Shown here in pieces: positions 8,601 through 17,385 of a stretch of DNA of 64,000 bases. The translations under genes were made by a program, and so were the position numbers. The first letter of the stretch is position 1. The number at the start of each line of letters is the position of its first letter. Source of the DNA: an uncultured Sphingomonadaceae bacterium (GTDB taxonomy: Bacteria; Pseudomonadota; Alphaproteobacteria; Sphingomonadales; Sphingomonadaceae); NCBI GenBank assembly GCA_946479505.1, contig CAMLGC010000009.1:1-64000 (forward strand), given 5' to 3'. Under the pieces are notes generated by a model. The model was given only the letters and a program-made list of their open reading frames with translations. It made no database searches and was not told where the DNA came from.

Positions 8601-9122
8601 GCTCGGGAACAGATCGACGAGCCCGCCGCGCACCGCGAACTCGCCGGCATCGGCGACCGTCTCGACGCGGACATAGCCGTTCGCCTGGAGCAGCGCGGCG
8701 ACGCGATCGCGGCCGATCCGCTCGCCCGGCGCGAGCTTCGCCACGAGCTGGCGGATGCGGAACGGCGTGAGCGTGCGCTGGCCGACGGCGTTTGCGGTGG
8801 TGACGAATAGCTGCGGTCCCCGGGTGGGCTGCTGGAGCCGGTGGAGCGCGGCGATCCGTTCGGCCATGACGTGGAGTGTCGGCGAGGCGCGGTCGTAGGG
8901 AAGGCAATCCCACGCGGGATAGGAGAAGACCTCGAGCTCGGGCGCGAACCATGCGGCGGCCGCCACGACTGCGCGCATCTCGGCCTCGTCGGCGGCGATG
9001 AAGACGGCGCGCTTGTCGGCGGCGCGAGCGAGATCGGCAAGCAGCCACGGCACGAACCCCGCCGGCACGCCGGCGAGCGTGAGGGGTTGGGTAGCGGAGA
9101 GGATGCGAGAGAGGTCGGGCAT
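5667..9122 (-). CDS. mfd: Transcription-repair coupling factor Mfd
   Basis: The 1151-residue ATPase displaces RNA polymerase stalled at DNA lesions and recruits UvrA for strand-specific repair. Domains in order: the UvrB-like N-terminal region; the RNA-polymerase-interacting domain near residue 487 (PGDLVVHVDHGIGRYDG); then a RecG-like SF2 translocase with Walker A GDVGFGKT near 635 and the DEEQRFG box near 734. The helicase C motif GRVGRAKTRAYAYL follows, then the C-terminal TRCF domain. The length is normal. The ATG is preceded by AGGA. sdhE and recG lie upstream, a conserved alphaproteobacterial neighbourhood, although a palindromic repeat separates mfd from sdhE. Confidence 0.97.
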   Translation of the reverse strand: MPDLSRILSATQPLTLAGVPAGFVPWLLADLARAADKRAVFIAADEAEMRAVVAAAAWFAPELEVFSYPAWDCLPYDRASPTLHVMAERIAALHRLQQPTRGPQLFVTTANAVGQRTLTPFRIRQLVAKLAPGERIGRDRVAALLQANGYVRVETVADAGEFAVRGGLVDLFPSGEEQALRLDFFGDEIESVRTFDPADQRTTGRVDGFTLLPASEALLDDDSVKRFRSRYRERFGATATGDPLYQAISEGRRLQGMEHWLPLFEDKMATLFDHLDTGTVVVRDIGVPAATEARLEAIADYYANRERAQSSNPGSYRPLPVDALYLTAEEMAEHIIAAPAHLATPFHEPESATVLDFGVDGARDFTPERASGANIYDAVVKHIDKLRKSSTKTILASYSIGARERLAGLLGDHGLKHARQTETWQEALGKADTHVALIVLPLDHGFTTPDVALLTEQDMLGDRLVRRAKRRKSADAFLAELATLSPGDLVVHVDHGIGRYDGLTSIPVGASPHDCVALEYAGGDKLYVPVENLEVLSRYGSSEEGASLDRLGGEAWQRRKSRMKERIREIAGELIAIAAERALRPGETAEPDAQGYATFVDRFPFAETDDQDRAIDDVLGDLGAGRPMDRLIVGDVGFGKTEVALRAAFVAAMAGMQVAVVCPTTLLARQHYQNFVSRFEGFPLKIGRLSRLVSASEAKVTRDGLADGTMDIVVGTHAVLAKSVEFKRLGLVVVDEEQRFGVTHKERLKALKNDVHVLTLTATPIPRTLQMAMSGLRELSVIQTPPVDRLAVRTYVMPWDPVVIREALLREHYRGGQSFIVTPRVADLPDIEEFLREQVPEVRYVVAHGQMAPSQVEERMSAFYDKRYEVLVSTTIVESGLDIPSANTMIINRADRFGMAQLYQLRGRVGRAKTRAYAYLTTAPERVMTEAAEKRLKVLSDLDSLGAGFQLASHDLDIRGAGNLLGDEQSGHIKEVGYELYQSMLEEAILEAKAGGRLERPRDFSPQITVDAPILIPEEYVPDLDLRMGLYRRLNEVEDKRGLEAFAAELIDRFGKLPDPTENLIRLIEIKLNAKKACIAKIELGARGALVSFHDDKPPNIEGLLAYVARLDGVAKLRPDSKLVITRAWNDPKSRLNGALQLSKGLAKAIG

Positions 9123-9137
9123 TCTGGTTCCTGAAGC

Positions 9138-9252
9138 CCTCTCCCCTTCAGGGGAGAGGGTTGGGAGAGGGGCATTTACGGAAGACGGCGGCTGACATGC
9201 CCCTGTCCCTTCGCCGCTTCGCGGCTCTTCCTCTCCCCTGAAGGGGAGAGGG
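9138..9252. repeat. Paired GC-rich palindromic repeat (REPIN-like)
   Basis: Two inverted copies of a palindrome centred on CTCCCCTTCAGGGGAG flank about 55 bases. The left arm extends to GGGTTGGGAGAGGGGCAT and the right arm begins ATGCCCCTGTCCC, so the whole unit is itself symmetrical. It fills the gap between sdhE and mfd. The core resembles the inverted ends of the DUF559 cassette in the suf operon. Confidence 0.75.
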
Positions 9253-9254
9253 AG

Positions 9255-9521
9255 TTATGTGGCAATCGGCACGTAGGAAACGGTCTGGAGCGCTCTCATC
9301 ATCGGGCCTGCGAAACGCGCAGGTACAGGTGCGGTGCCGATTGCCCAGGCCATGATGTCGACATCCTGTTCCTCGAGCAGCGTTTCGAATGTCGCGATCT
9401 CGGTATCGCTCCAGCCTTGCGCATGCGCGTCGAAGAAGCCGCCGATCAGCAGATCGGCCTCCTTGGTGCCGCGGTGCCATGCGCGAAAGCGCAAGCGCTT
9501 GAGCCGGGTGTCTCGGTCCAT
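9255..9521 (-). CDS. sdhE: Succinate dehydrogenase assembly factor SdhE
   Basis: An 88-residue protein of the SdhE/Sdh5 (also called CptB) family. It helps attach FAD covalently to the flavoprotein subunit of succinate dehydrogenase and fumarate reductase. The diagnostic RGxxE motif is present as RGTKE at residues 17-21, followed by the typical ADLLIGGFFDAH helix, EEQDVDIMAWAIG and a short C-terminus. The ATG at 9519-9521 is chosen because GGGACGG precedes it; an upstream ATG (9536) has no such site. Location between mfd and recG matches other alphaproteobacteria, where recG, sdhE and mfd are neighbours. Confidence 0.9.
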   Translation of the reverse strand: MDRDTRLKRLRFRAWHRGTKEADLLIGGFFDAHAQGWSDTEIATFETLLEEQDVDIMAWAIGTAPVPARFAGPMMRALQTVSYVPIAT

Positions 9522-9592
9522 ATCCGTCCCATACACAATCGGCCGGCGGCGCTGGCGAGGCGCGTCGGCTCGGGGTAGAGCATCAGATAGTC

Positions 9593-11653
9593 ATGCGGCC
9601 GCAAATCCTCAATCCGCTCTTCGCCGAGATCACTGCGCTCAAAGGCGTGGGGCCGCAGCTCGCCAAGCCGCTCGACCGGCTGGGCATTTCGCGGGTGGTC
9701 GATGCCGCGTTTCATCTGCCCACCGGCTTCATCGACCGGATCGCGCGCGACGAACTCGATGCGGCCGACGTCGGTCGCACGATCGCGATCACGCTGACGC
9801 CGGTCGATACCAAGATCAGCCAGGGTCGCGGGCCGACGCGGGTGCATGCGACCGACGCGAAGGGCAATTATGTCAGCCTCGTCTATTTCGGCGGCAGCTC
9901 GGGCTGGGTGAAGAAGCTGCTGCCGCACGGGGAGAAGCGGCGCGTATCGGGGCGGCTCGAGCAATACGGGCAGGAACTCCAGATCATCCATCCGGATTAC
10001 GTGCTGCCGCCCGAGGAGGCCGCCGACCAGCCGGAGCGCGAGGCGATCTACCCGCTTTCCGAAGGGTTGACGACCAGGCGGATGGGGCAGCTCGCGGCGC
10101 TGGCGGTGGAGCGTGCGCCCGAGCTTACCGAATGGATCGAGCCGGGGCTCAAGGCGCGGCATGGCTGGCCCAATTGGCGCGAGGCGCTGGCGCGCGTCCA
10201 TGCCGATCCGGCCGACGCCACGGCGCGCGCGCGGCTCGCTTATGATGAGGTGTTCGCCAACCAGCTCGCGCTGATGCTCGTGCGCGCCGCGTCGCGGGCG
10301 CGCAAGGGAAGGGCGCTCGCGGGGGACGGGCGGCTGCGCGACATGCTCTCTCTGCCCTATGTGCCGACGGACGCGCAGGCGCGGACGATCGCCGAAATCG
10401 AGGGCGATCTGGCGCAAAGCCAGCCGATGCTACGGCTGCTCCAGGGCGATGTCGGATCGGGCAAGACGTTGGTTGCCGCAATGGCGATGCTCATCGCGGT
10501 CGAGGCGGGGGCGCAGGCGGCGTTCCTCGCGCCGACCGAGATTCTCGCGCGGCAGCATTTCGAGACGCTGCGGCGGTTGCTCGCGGGGCTGCCGGTCAAC
10601 CTTGCGATCCTGACCGGGCGGGACAAAGGGCGGAGCCGCGAGGCAACGCTGATGGGACTCGCCGATGGGTCGATCGACATCCTGGTCGGCACGCACGCGA
10701 TCTTCCAGCAGGGCGTCGGCTATCGCGACCTCGGCCTCGTGGTCGTGGACGAGCAGCATCGCTTCGGCGTTGCGCAGCGGATGCTGCTCACGCAGAAAGC
10801 CGAGCGTCCGCCGCATCTGCTCGCGATGACGGCGACGCCGATCCCGCGCACGCTGACGCTCGCTCAATATGGCGAGATGGACCAGAGTCGGCTCGACGAG
10901 ATGCCGCCCGGCCGCCAGCCGATCGAAACGCGGGTGATCGCGGAGGACCGCTTGGGCGACGTGGCCGAGGCGCTCGGGCGGCATCTCGACGCGGGCCGGC
11001 AGGCCTATTGGGTATGCCCGCTGGTCGAGGAAAGCGAGAAGTCCGACCTTGCCGCGGCCGAGGACCGGGCGGCGACGCTCAGGACCCGATTCGGCGACAA
11101 GGTCGGGCTGGTCCACGGGCGGATGAAGGGACCGGAGAAGGACGCGGTGATGGAGGCGTTCGCGAGTGGCCGGATCGGCGTGCTCGTCGCGACCACGGTG
11201 ATCGAGGTGGGGGTCGACGTGCCCAACGCGACGCTGATCGTGATCGAGCATGCCGATCGGTTCGGCCTCGCGCAGCTCCACCAGCTTCGCGGCCGGGTGG
11301 GACGGGGCAGCGGCGCCTCCAACTGCCTGCTCATCCGCGGTAGCCAAATGAGCGAGACCGCCCGCGCCCGGCTGGCGTTGATGCGCGAGACAAACGACGG
11401 CTTTCGGATTGCCGAGGAGGATCTGCGGCTACGCGGCGCGGGCGAGCTTCTGGGAACGCGTCAATCGGGCGAGGCGGCATTCCGGCTGGCGAGCGCCGAG
11501 GCGCTCGGCGAGCTGCTTCCGATCGCAACCGACGACGCGCGCCTGTTAATCGACCGCGACGGCGGGCTTTCGGGCGAGCGCGGCCAGGCTGCGCGGATCG
11601 CGCTTTATCTGTTCGAGCGCGACGCCGGCGTGGCGCTGCTGCGCTCGGGTTAG
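9593..11653 (+). CDS. recG: ATP-dependent DNA helicase RecG
   Basis: This 686-residue SF2 helicase remodels stalled replication forks and branch-migrates Holliday-type junctions. The N-terminal wedge domain (OB fold, roughly 60-160) precedes the motor. Walker A is GDVGSGKTLVA near residue 285 and the DEQHRFG box is near 385. Motifs V and VI (TTVIEVGVDVPNAT and LRGRVGRGSG) and the RecG C-terminal LRLRGAGELLGTRQSG segment are all intact. The length is standard. The gene is divergent from sdhE and converges with the PilZ gene, sharing a four-base overlap at the stop codons. Confidence 0.96.
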   Translation: MRPQILNPLFAEITALKGVGPQLAKPLDRLGISRVVDAAFHLPTGFIDRIARDELDAADVGRTIAITLTPVDTKISQGRGPTRVHATDAKGNYVSLVYFGGSSGWVKKLLPHGEKRRVSGRLEQYGQELQIIHPDYVLPPEEAADQPEREAIYPLSEGLTTRRMGQLAALAVERAPELTEWIEPGLKARHGWPNWREALARVHADPADATARARLAYDEVFANQLALMLVRAASRARKGRALAGDGRLRDMLSLPYVPTDAQARTIAEIEGDLAQSQPMLRLLQGDVGSGKTLVAAMAMLIAVEAGAQAAFLAPTEILARQHFETLRRLLAGLPVNLAILTGRDKGRSREATLMGLADGSIDILVGTHAIFQQGVGYRDLGLVVVDEQHRFGVAQRMLLTQKAERPPHLLAMTATPIPRTLTLAQYGEMDQSRLDEMPPGRQPIETRVIAEDRLGDVAEALGRHLDAGRQAYWVCPLVEESEKSDLAAAEDRAATLRTRFGDKVGLVHGRMKGPEKDAVMEAFASGRIGVLVATTVIEVGVDVPNATLIVIEHADRFGLAQLHQLRGRVGRGSGASNCLLIRGSQMSETARARLALMRETNDGFRIAEEDLRLRGAGELLGTRQSGEAAFRLASAEALGELLPIATDDARLLIDRDGGLSGERGQAARIALYLFERDAGVALLRSG

Positions 11654-11964
11654 CCCTTCGCCATCACCGCGAGCAGCTCGTAATAATCGGAGAGCGTGAT
11701 CGGGGCGTCGAGCTCGCAGCCGATCCGCCCGCCCAGCGACCAGCGGATTTGGGCGGCGACCACGCCTACGATCGGCAGAGTGATGCGCAGCCGATCGCCA
11801 ACGCCGTAACCGGTTTCACAGCGGGCCATCAAACCGAGCGCCGAGATGTTGACGATCAATATGCTGACGGGCTTCGCATCGGGTCCGAAGGCGCGCGTGC
11901 GATAATGGACCTCGTCGCGATCGACCGCGCGATTATCTTTCCAGGCCAGTGCGCCGATCGCCAT
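11650..11964 (-). CDS. PilZ-domain protein
   Basis: This 104-residue single-domain protein resembles PilZ, the cyclic-di-GMP-binding fold. An arginine-containing N-terminal segment (DEVHYRTRAFG) is followed by a VNISALGLMARC stretch, which corresponds to the D/N-x-S-x-x-G part of the PilZ consensus, and by a beta-rich domain ending GCELDAPI. The strict RxxxR motif is only partly recognisable, so ligand binding is uncertain. A strong GGGAGG precedes the ATG. Sphingomonads often encode several such small PilZ proteins; a second is at 19153. Confidence 0.75.
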   Translation of the reverse strand: MAIGALAWKDNRAVDRDEVHYRTRAFGPDAKPVSILIVNISALGLMARCETGYGVGDRLRITLPIVGVVAAQIRWSLGGRIGCELDAPITLSDYYELLAVMAKG

Positions 11965-12060
11965 GCGTCACGCCTCCCGTTGGTGTGAACGCTACCGACG
12001 CTATGGGGTTGGGTGTAAACCGTCCGGCAACGAAGGTGGTTGACGAAAGATTGTCGCCGT

Positions 12061-13287
12061 TCAGCGCGTCAGCAGGCCGTGGTGCTTCTTGCCCGCCGAA
12101 ATGCGCACGGGGGCGTCCGCCACCTGGACGATCAGCCCTTCGTCGCCGACCTTCTCGCCATCCACGCGCGCGCCGCCGCCCTTGATGAGACGCCGCGCCT
12201 CGCCCCTGGATGAGGTGAGGCCGAGCGCGACCAGCGCATCGGCGATATTGATCGCGCCGTCCGGCACCGAATGGCTGGGGAGCGCATCGCCTGCCGCGCC
12301 TTCCTCGAAGGTCTTGCGCGCTGTCTCCGAAGCCTCGGCGGCTGCCTCCGCACCACGGCACATCGCGGTCGCGGCGTCGGCGAGCACCTTCTTCGCCTGG
12401 TTGATCTCGGCGCCCTCGAGCGCCTCCAGCCGCGCAACCTCGTCGAGCGGCAAATCGGTGAACAGCTTGAGGAAGCGGCCGACGTCGCGGTCGTCGGTGT
12501 TGCGCCAGAACTGCCAGTAATCATAAGCGGGCAGCACGTCCTCGTTGAGCCACACCGCGCCCGCCATCGTCTTGCCCATCTTGCCGCCGTCGGCGGTCGT
12601 GATGAGCGGCGTGGTGACGCCGAACACCTCGGTGCCGTCCATCCGCCGTGCGAGCTCGACGCCGTTGACGATGTTGCCCCACTGGTCCGATCCGCCCATC
12701 TGGAGCCGGCATCCGGCGCGCTGCGACAGCTCGCGGAAGTCGTAGGCCTGGAGGATCATGTAGTTGAATTCGAGGAACGACAGCGACTGCTCGCGATCGA
12801 GCCTGAGCTTGACCGAATCGAAGCTGAGCATCCGGTTGACCGAGAAATGCTGCCCCACTTCACGCAGGAAGGGAATGTATTCGAGCCGGTCGAGCCACTC
12901 GGCATTGTCGAGCATGATCGCGTCCGAAGGACCCTCGCCGAAGGTGAGAAAGCGTTCGAAGATGCGGCGGATCGAGGCGACGTTGGCGGCAATCGTCTCG
13001 GACGTGAGCATCCGCCGCGCCTCGTCCTTGAAGCTGGGGTCGCCGATCTTGCCGGTGCCGCCGCCCATCAGCACGATTGGCTTGTGCCCGGCCTGCTGAA
13101 GCCGGCGCAGCAGCATGATCTGCACGAGGCTGCCGACATGGAGCGAGGGTGCGGTCGGATCGAAACCGATATAGCCGGGCACCACCTGTGTCGCGGCGAG
13201 CGCATCGAGCGCAGTGGCGTCGGTCACCTGATGGATATAGCCGCGCCCATCGAGGAGGCGGAGGAGATCGGATCGATATTCGGTCAT
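12061..13287 (-). CDS. tyrS: Tyrosyl-tRNA synthetase
   Basis: This class I aminoacyl-tRNA synthetase of 408 residues charges tRNA-Tyr. The HIGH-type signature appears as PSLHVGS at about 48-53 and the KMSKS-type loop as KMGKT at about 234. The tyrosine pocket segment [14 protein letters not shown] is visible, and a C-terminal S4 RNA-binding domain ([20 protein letters not shown]) closes the protein. The start at 13287 gives the usual [13 protein letters not shown] N-terminus; a longer in-frame extension is not supported. A palindromic repeat separates its upstream side from the nlpD-like gene. Confidence 0.96.
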   Translation of the reverse strand: MTEYRSDLLRLLDGRGYIHQVTDATALDALAATQVVPGYIGFDPTAPSLHVGSLVQIMLLRRLQQAGHKPIVLMGGGTGKIGDPSFKDEARRMLTSETIAANVASIRRIFERFLTFGEGPSDAIMLDNAEWLDRLEYIPFLREVGQHFSVNRMLSFDSVKLRLDREQSLSFLEFNYMILQAYDFRELSQRAGCRLQMGGSDQWGNIVNGVELARRMDGTEVFGVTTPLITTADGGKMGKTMAGAVWLNEDVLPAYDYWQFWRNTDDRDVGRFLKLFTDLPLDEVARLEALEGAEINQAKKVLADAATAMCRGAEAAAEASETARKTFEEGAAGDALPSHSVPDGAINIADALVALGLTSSRGEARRLIKGGGARVDGEKVGDEGLIVQVADAPVRISAGKKHHGLLTR

Positions 13288-13360
13288 CGCGCGGCGGCGA
13301 TTAGCATGTGCTGCGGGAAATTCCATCCGTTCGGTGGTGCAGCATCGTCAGAATACCGCT

Positions 13361-13468
13361 CACCCGGAGAAGGCCGGGGCCGGTTCGGCGAGTTTTCCGA
13401 GCGGCAGCGCGGGCGCGCTATTCGCGCGCAATGTTCGATGCTGTATCCAGGCCTTCGCCGGGGAAGGG
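13361..13468. repeat. Degenerate paired palindromic repeat
   Basis: Inverted arms related to the CCCCGGCCTTCGCCGGGG family. The left arm is imperfect (GGAGAAGGCCGGGG) and the right arm reads AGGCCTTCGCCGGGGAAG. It fills the gap between the nlpD-like gene and tyrS. Because these genes run in the same direction it may act as an mRNA-stability or termination element, which is inference. Confidence 0.6.
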
Positions 13469-13478
13469 AACAAGCGCG

Positions 13479-14552
13479 TCAATCCGACAGCTTGCCCAGC
13501 GGGTTCACCGGATCGCGGCCCTTGCGGACCTCGAAATGAACGCCGGGCTCGCGCACCGATCCCGAATCGCCCGAGAGCGCGATCCGCTGCCCGCGCTCGA
13601 TCGACTGGCCGCGGCGGACAAGCAGCTTGCTCGCGTTTCCGTAAACGGTCACCCAGCCGTCGCCATGTTTGAGGATGACGAGCCCGCCGAGCGCAGGGAT
13701 ACCCGTCCCGACATAGGCGACCACGCCATCGGCTGCGGCCGCGATCGGGGTGCCGATCGGCGTGGCGATCTGGATGCCGTCGTTGCGCTTGCCGTCGCCG
13801 ACCGAACCGAAGGTGGAGACGACGCGGCCCTGCACCGGCCAGGAAAAGCCGCCGACGAGTTTTGCCGGCGGCGCGACCGCGGTGGTCGCGGCCGGCACTC
13901 GCGTGGGCGAGGCGGTCGCCTTGGCGGGCGCCTTGTTTTCGGCGAGCGCGGGCTCGCTGCCGGTGACCAGATCGTCGATGTCGAGCGTGAACGCGGCGGC
14001 ACGTTCGGCGGCGCTGCTGCGCCCGGGCACGTCGCCGCCGGGGATGAGCAGCCGCCAGCCGGTGCGCAGCAGATAGGGTTCGGCAAGGCCGTTCGCGCTC
14101 ACGATCCGCGACCATTCGACGCCATAGGCGCGCGCGATCGCGATGCCCGTCTGGCCGCGTGCGATCTGGTGATACCGACCGCCCGGGATGGCGAGGGTCT
14201 GGCCGGCCCGGATGACATAGGGCTCGGGAATACCGTTCGCCTGCGCGATGGCGAGGGCGCCGGCGCCGGTCCGGTCGGCGATGCCGTGCAGCGTGTCGCC
14301 GGGGCGCACCACATAGGCCTGCGCCGAAACGGTCGTCGCGTTGGGCGTGACCGGATTGGATTCCCACGCGGGCGGTGGGGAAGGCGGAGTGGTGACCTGC
14401 TCGGTGCTCGTCTGGTAGCCCGGGATGCGCGCATTCCGGTCGGGCGGCGGCGCGTAGCTGGGCGGCGCCACGCTGGGGATGCAGCCGCCGAGCGCCACCA
14501 GCGCGACCAGCGGCGCCTTGATGCGAATGCTAGCGTGCCCCCCGATACTCAT
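13479..14552 (-). CDS. NlpD-like lipoprotein, two LysM domains and degenerate LytM domain
   Basis: This 357-residue outer-membrane-type lipoprotein has a signal ending LVALVALGGC (Cys24) and a proline-rich linker. Two LysM peptidoglycan-binding repeats follow (about 78-122, YVVRPGDTLHGIADRTGAG; and about 127-171), then a C-terminal M23/LytM domain (about 255-350). The LytM metal-binding residues are not conserved: the usual H-x-G-x-D-I segment reads DGIQIATPIG, so the protein is likely an amidase activator rather than an endopeptidase, as in E. coli NlpD. Its position behind surE, 11 bases away, matches the surE-nlpD order known from gammaproteobacteria. Confidence 0.85.
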   Translation of the reverse strand: MSIGGHASIRIKAPLVALVALGGCIPSVAPPSYAPPPDRNARIPGYQTSTEQVTTPPSPPPAWESNPVTPNATTVSAQAYVVRPGDTLHGIADRTGAGALAIAQANGIPEPYVIRAGQTLAIPGGRYHQIARGQTGIAIARAYGVEWSRIVSANGLAEPYLLRTGWRLLIPGGDVPGRSSAAERAAAFTLDIDDLVTGSEPALAENKAPAKATASPTRVPAATTAVAPPAKLVGGFSWPVQGRVVSTFGSVGDGKRNDGIQIATPIGTPIAAAADGVVAYVGTGIPALGGLVILKHGDGWVTVYGNASKLLVRRGQSIERGQRIALSGDSGSVREPGVHFEVRKGRDPVNPLGKLSD

Positions 14553-14563
14553 GCGGTCCCCGT

Positions 14564-15328
14564 TTACCGATACGCCTGGTCCAGCATAGCGAGCGATTCG
14601 CGGTGCGTCAGGTCCAGATGCAAGGGCGTTATCGCAACATAGCCATCGCCGACCGCTTCGAGGTCGGTCGAGTGCGCCGGCGTCTCGACCGTCGGGCCGA
14701 GGGCGAACCAGTGATAGTCGTAGCCGCGCGGATCGGTGTTGGTGACGATGCGCAGCCGCCCATAATCGCGCAGCCCCTGCGTCACCACGCGGATGCCCTT
14801 CACCACGTCCGCCGCAAGCGCCGGGAAGTTGACGTTGACGAGCGTGCGCGGGGCGAGATCGGCCTCGATCAGCGAGCGCAGCACCTTCTCGCCCCAGCCG
14901 GCCGCGGCGGCGAACGGCACGGTGTCGCCCATCCCCTCGCGCGCATAGACCTGGCTCAGCGCGATCGATCGCACCCCCGCGAGCGCCCCCTCCATCGCTG
15001 CGGAGACGGTGCCCGAATAGGTCACGTCCTCGGCGAGATTGGCGCCGCGGTTGACGCCCGAGAGGATCAGGTCGGGCGGGCACTCCTTCATGATCTTGGC
15101 GAGCGCCATCATCACCGCGTCGGTCGGCGTGCCCGAGACGGCGTAGCGTTTCTCGGCGAATTTGCGGATGCGCAAAGGACGGGTGAGGGTGAGCGAATGG
15201 CCGGCGCCCGATTGCTCCTCGGTCGGCGAGACGATCCAGATGTCGTCGGAGAAACGCGCCGCGATCTCCTCCAGCACCGCGAGGCCGGGCGCATGGTAGC
15301 CGTCGTCGTTGGTGAGCAGGATGCGCAT
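14564..15328 (-). CDS. surE: 5'/3'-nucleotidase SurE
   Basis: The 254-residue metal-dependent nucleotidase acts on nucleoside 5'- and 3'-monophosphates and is linked to stationary-phase survival. The N-terminal ILLTNDDGYHAPGL supplies the metal-binding Asp pair (D8, D9). The GVNRGANLAEDVTYSGTVSAAMEG segment carries the conserved Asn and Ser-Gly-Thr residues of the active site. The length is typical. It lies between serS and the nlpD-like gene in the same orientation, a conserved arrangement; a palindromic repeat separates it from serS. Confidence 0.95.
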   Translation of the reverse strand: MRILLTNDDGYHAPGLAVLEEIAARFSDDIWIVSPTEEQSGAGHSLTLTRPLRIRKFAEKRYAVSGTPTDAVMMALAKIMKECPPDLILSGVNRGANLAEDVTYSGTVSAAMEGALAGVRSIALSQVYAREGMGDTVPFAAAAGWGEKVLRSLIEADLAPRTLVNVNFPALAADVVKGIRVVTQGLRDYGRLRIVTNTDPRGYDYHWFALGPTVETPAHSTDLEAVGDGYVAITPLHLDLTHRESLAMLDQAYR

Positions 15329-15339
15329 GGTTCAGATGC

Positions 15340-15402
15340 GTCCCCGCGAAGGCCGGGACCCAAAGTCCTTGTCGGGCTGGGCTGCCGCCTTCGCGGGAGT
15401 AC
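15340..15402. repeat. Paired palindromic repeat between serS and surE
   Basis: Inverted arms GTCCCCGCGAAGGCCGGGAC and GCTGCCGCCTTCGCGGGAG surround a short spacer. This belongs to the CCCGCCTTCGCGGG repeat family also seen near 25650, 28441, 35700 and 56360. Confidence 0.65.
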
Positions 15403-15417
15403 AAGACAGGTTCGCGC

Positions 15418-16698
15418 TCATTGGCCCGGTTCGATGCGATCGAGCCCGTCGAGGTACGGCTGGAGCACCTGCGGGATGCTTACCGACCCGTCCTCGTTCT
15501 GGTAGTTCTCGATCACCGCGACGAGCGTGCGGCCGACCGCCAGCCCGGAACCGTTGAGCGTGTGAACGAAACGCGTGCCCTTTTCTCCTTCGGGGCGATA
15601 GCGCGCGTTCATGCGGCGGGCCTGGAAATCGGTGCAGGTCGAGCAGCTCGAAATCTCGCGATAACGGCTCTGGCCGGGCAACCAGACCTCGAGATCGTAG
15701 GTGCGCGCCGCGGAGAAGCCCATGTCGCCGGTGCACAATTTCACCCGGCGGAAGGCGAGGCCGAGCTTCGCCAGCAGATCCTCGGCGCAGGCGGTCATCC
15801 GCTCGTGCTCGGGCTCGGATTGTTCGGGCGTGGTGATCGAGACCATCTCGACCTTGTCGAACTGGTGCTGGCGGATGAAGCCGCGCGTATCCTTGCCCGC
15901 CGCGCCCGCTTCGGAACGAAAACACGGTGTCAGCGCGGCGAAGCGCAGCGGCAGCTCCTCTTCGCTCAGGATTTCCTCGCGGACGATGTTGGTGAGGCTT
16001 ACCTCGGCGGTCGGGATCAGCCAGCGGCCGTCGGTGGTCCGGAAGAGGTCGTCGGCGAACTTGGGAAGCTGCCCGGTGCCAAAGGCTATTTCGTCGCGCA
16101 CCAGCAAAGGCGGCACGACCTGCTCGTAGCCATGATCGCGCGCGAGGCTGGTGAGCATGAACTGGCCGAGCGCGCGATAGAGCCGCGCGACGGGGCCGCG
16201 CAGCAAGGTGAAGCGGGCGCCGGCGAGCTTGACGCCGGCCTCGAAATCCATCCCGAGCGCGGGCGCGATCTCGTCATGCTCGCGAGGCTCGAACGCGAAT
16301 TCGGGCGGCGTGCCGTGCGTCGCGACTATCTCGTTGTCGTTTTCGTCCGCGCCTTGCGGGACGTCGGAAAGCGGCAGGTTGGGAATCGTCGCGAGGATGC
16401 CGGCGAGCTCATCATTGAGTCGCGCCTCCTCGGCCTCGAGCGCGGGGAGGCGCTCCTTGAGCGCGCCGACTTCGGCCATCAACGTTTGCGCTTTCGCCTC
16501 GTCCTTCTGCGCCTTGGCGACGCCGATCGCCTTCGACGCCTCGTTGCGACGTGCCTGGCCCGCCTGCACCTCGGTGATGAGCGACCGCCGTCGTTCGTCG
16601 AGCGCGATCAGCTCGGCGGCGCGTGGCGCGAGCCCCCGGCGCGCGAGGCCTGTGTCGAAGCTCTCGGGATTTTCTCGGATGAGGCGAATGTCGTGCAT
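15418..16698 (-). CDS. serS: Seryl-tRNA synthetase
   Basis: This class II synthetase of 426 residues charges tRNA-Ser (and tRNA-Sec where present). The N-terminal antiparallel coiled-coil arm, rich in E, A and K, spans roughly 30-110. Class II motif 2 is [20 protein letters not shown] and motif 3 is [16 protein letters not shown]. The start [15 protein letters not shown] is standard for SerS. It is the first gene of a serS-surE-nlpD-like series and is divergent from the host-attachment-family gene, with about 90 bases between start codons. Confidence 0.97.
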   Translation of the reverse strand: MHDIRLIRENPESFDTGLARRGLAPRAAELIALDERRRSLITEVQAGQARRNEASKAIGVAKAQKDEAKAQTLMAEVGALKERLPALEAEEARLNDELAGILATIPNLPLSDVPQGADENDNEIVATHGTPPEFAFEPREHDEIAPALGMDFEAGVKLAGARFTLLRGPVARLYRALGQFMLTSLARDHGYEQVVPPLLVRDEIAFGTGQLPKFADDLFRTTDGRWLIPTAEVSLTNIVREEILSEEELPLRFAALTPCFRSEAGAAGKDTRGFIRQHQFDKVEMVSITTPEQSEPEHERMTACAEDLLAKLGLAFRRVKLCTGDMGFSAARTYDLEVWLPGQSRYREISSCSTCTDFQARRMNARYRPEGEKGTRFVHTLNGSGLAVGRTLVAVIENYQNEDGSVSIPQVLQPYLDGLDRIEPGQ

Positions 16699-16787
16699 CG
16701 CGCGGCTATGGCTTCGGCTGCCACCTCGCGCAACCCTCGGCCGTCGGGCGGCGTTTACGTGAGAGGACGGACAAGAGGAGACCCACC

Positions 16788-17309
16788 ATGCAGCTTCCGC
16801 ACGACGCCTTCATTCTGGTCGCCGACGGGCGCAAGATGCTCTTCTTCCGCAACGAAGGCGATGGCGAATATCCGCATCTCGTCGTCGAGCATGCCGAAGC
16901 GCGTCCCAATCCCAGCGATGCCGAACAGAAGACCGACACGGCTGGGCGAGCATCGTCCGAATGGGGCGGAGGCTCGCAGTCGAGCCCGAGTCAGCAGAGC
17001 CCGGTCAGCGGCAGCAGCGTGAGCCGCGGCCAGGGCGGGCAATTTGCAGCCGCGCGCAGTTCGATGCAGGAAACCGATTATCATCAGATGGAGGAGGACC
17101 GCTTCGCCGCCGAGACCGCAGACCTCCTCAAGAAGCGTGCGCTGGCGCAGGAGTTCGAATCGCTTGTGATCGTCGCGCCTCCGAAAACGCTGGGCGAGCT
17201 GCGGAAGCATTATCACAAGGAGGTGGCCGATCGCCTGATCGGCGAGGTCGACAAGGACCTGACCGGTCATCCCGTCGATCAGATTGAGAAGGTTCTGGCG
17301 GGAATTTGA
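16788..17309 (+). CDS. Host attachment family protein (baeRF/AtsA-like)
   Basis: This 173-residue protein of the host-attachment family (PF10116) was named after an Agrobacterium protein required for attachment to plant cells and is related to bacterial/archaeal release-factor-like eRF1 domain 1 folds. It begins [20 protein letters not shown], a beta-hairpin typical of the family. A disordered Ser/Gly/Gln linker follows (about 60-90) and then a helical second half ending [13 protein letters not shown]. There is no signal peptide, so a direct adhesin role is doubtful. A terminator lies just after the stop. The family call is confident; the function is open. Confidence 0.85.
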   Translation: MQLPHDAFILVADGRKMLFFRNEGDGEYPHLVVEHAEARPNPSDAEQKTDTAGRASSEWGGGSQSSPSQQSPVSGSSVSRGQGGQFAAARSSMQETDYHQMEEDRFAAETADLLKKRALAQEFESLVIVAPPKTLGELRKHYHKEVADRLIGEVDKDLTGHPVDQIEKVLAGI

Positions 17310-17346
17310 GGCGCCGCTGATCGCTCCGGCGCCAACGCGTTCGCAA

Positions 17347-17385
17347 GAAGCCGCGGGGGTCAGCCCTGCGCGGCTTCCTTTTTCC
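17347..17385 (+). terminator. Rho-independent terminator after the host-attachment gene
   Basis: A perfect nine-base stem GAAGCCGCG/CGCGGCTTC with a 13-base loop is followed by CTTTTT on the plus strand. It overlaps the 3' end of the convergent exported-protein gene, so it ends transcription from the host-attachment gene and may act in both directions. Confidence 0.8.

Noticed and set aside
16788..17309. A prophage or adhesion locus suggested by the host-attachment family name
   Set aside because: No phage genes, integrase or attachment repeats are near, and the protein has no export signal; the name is historical.
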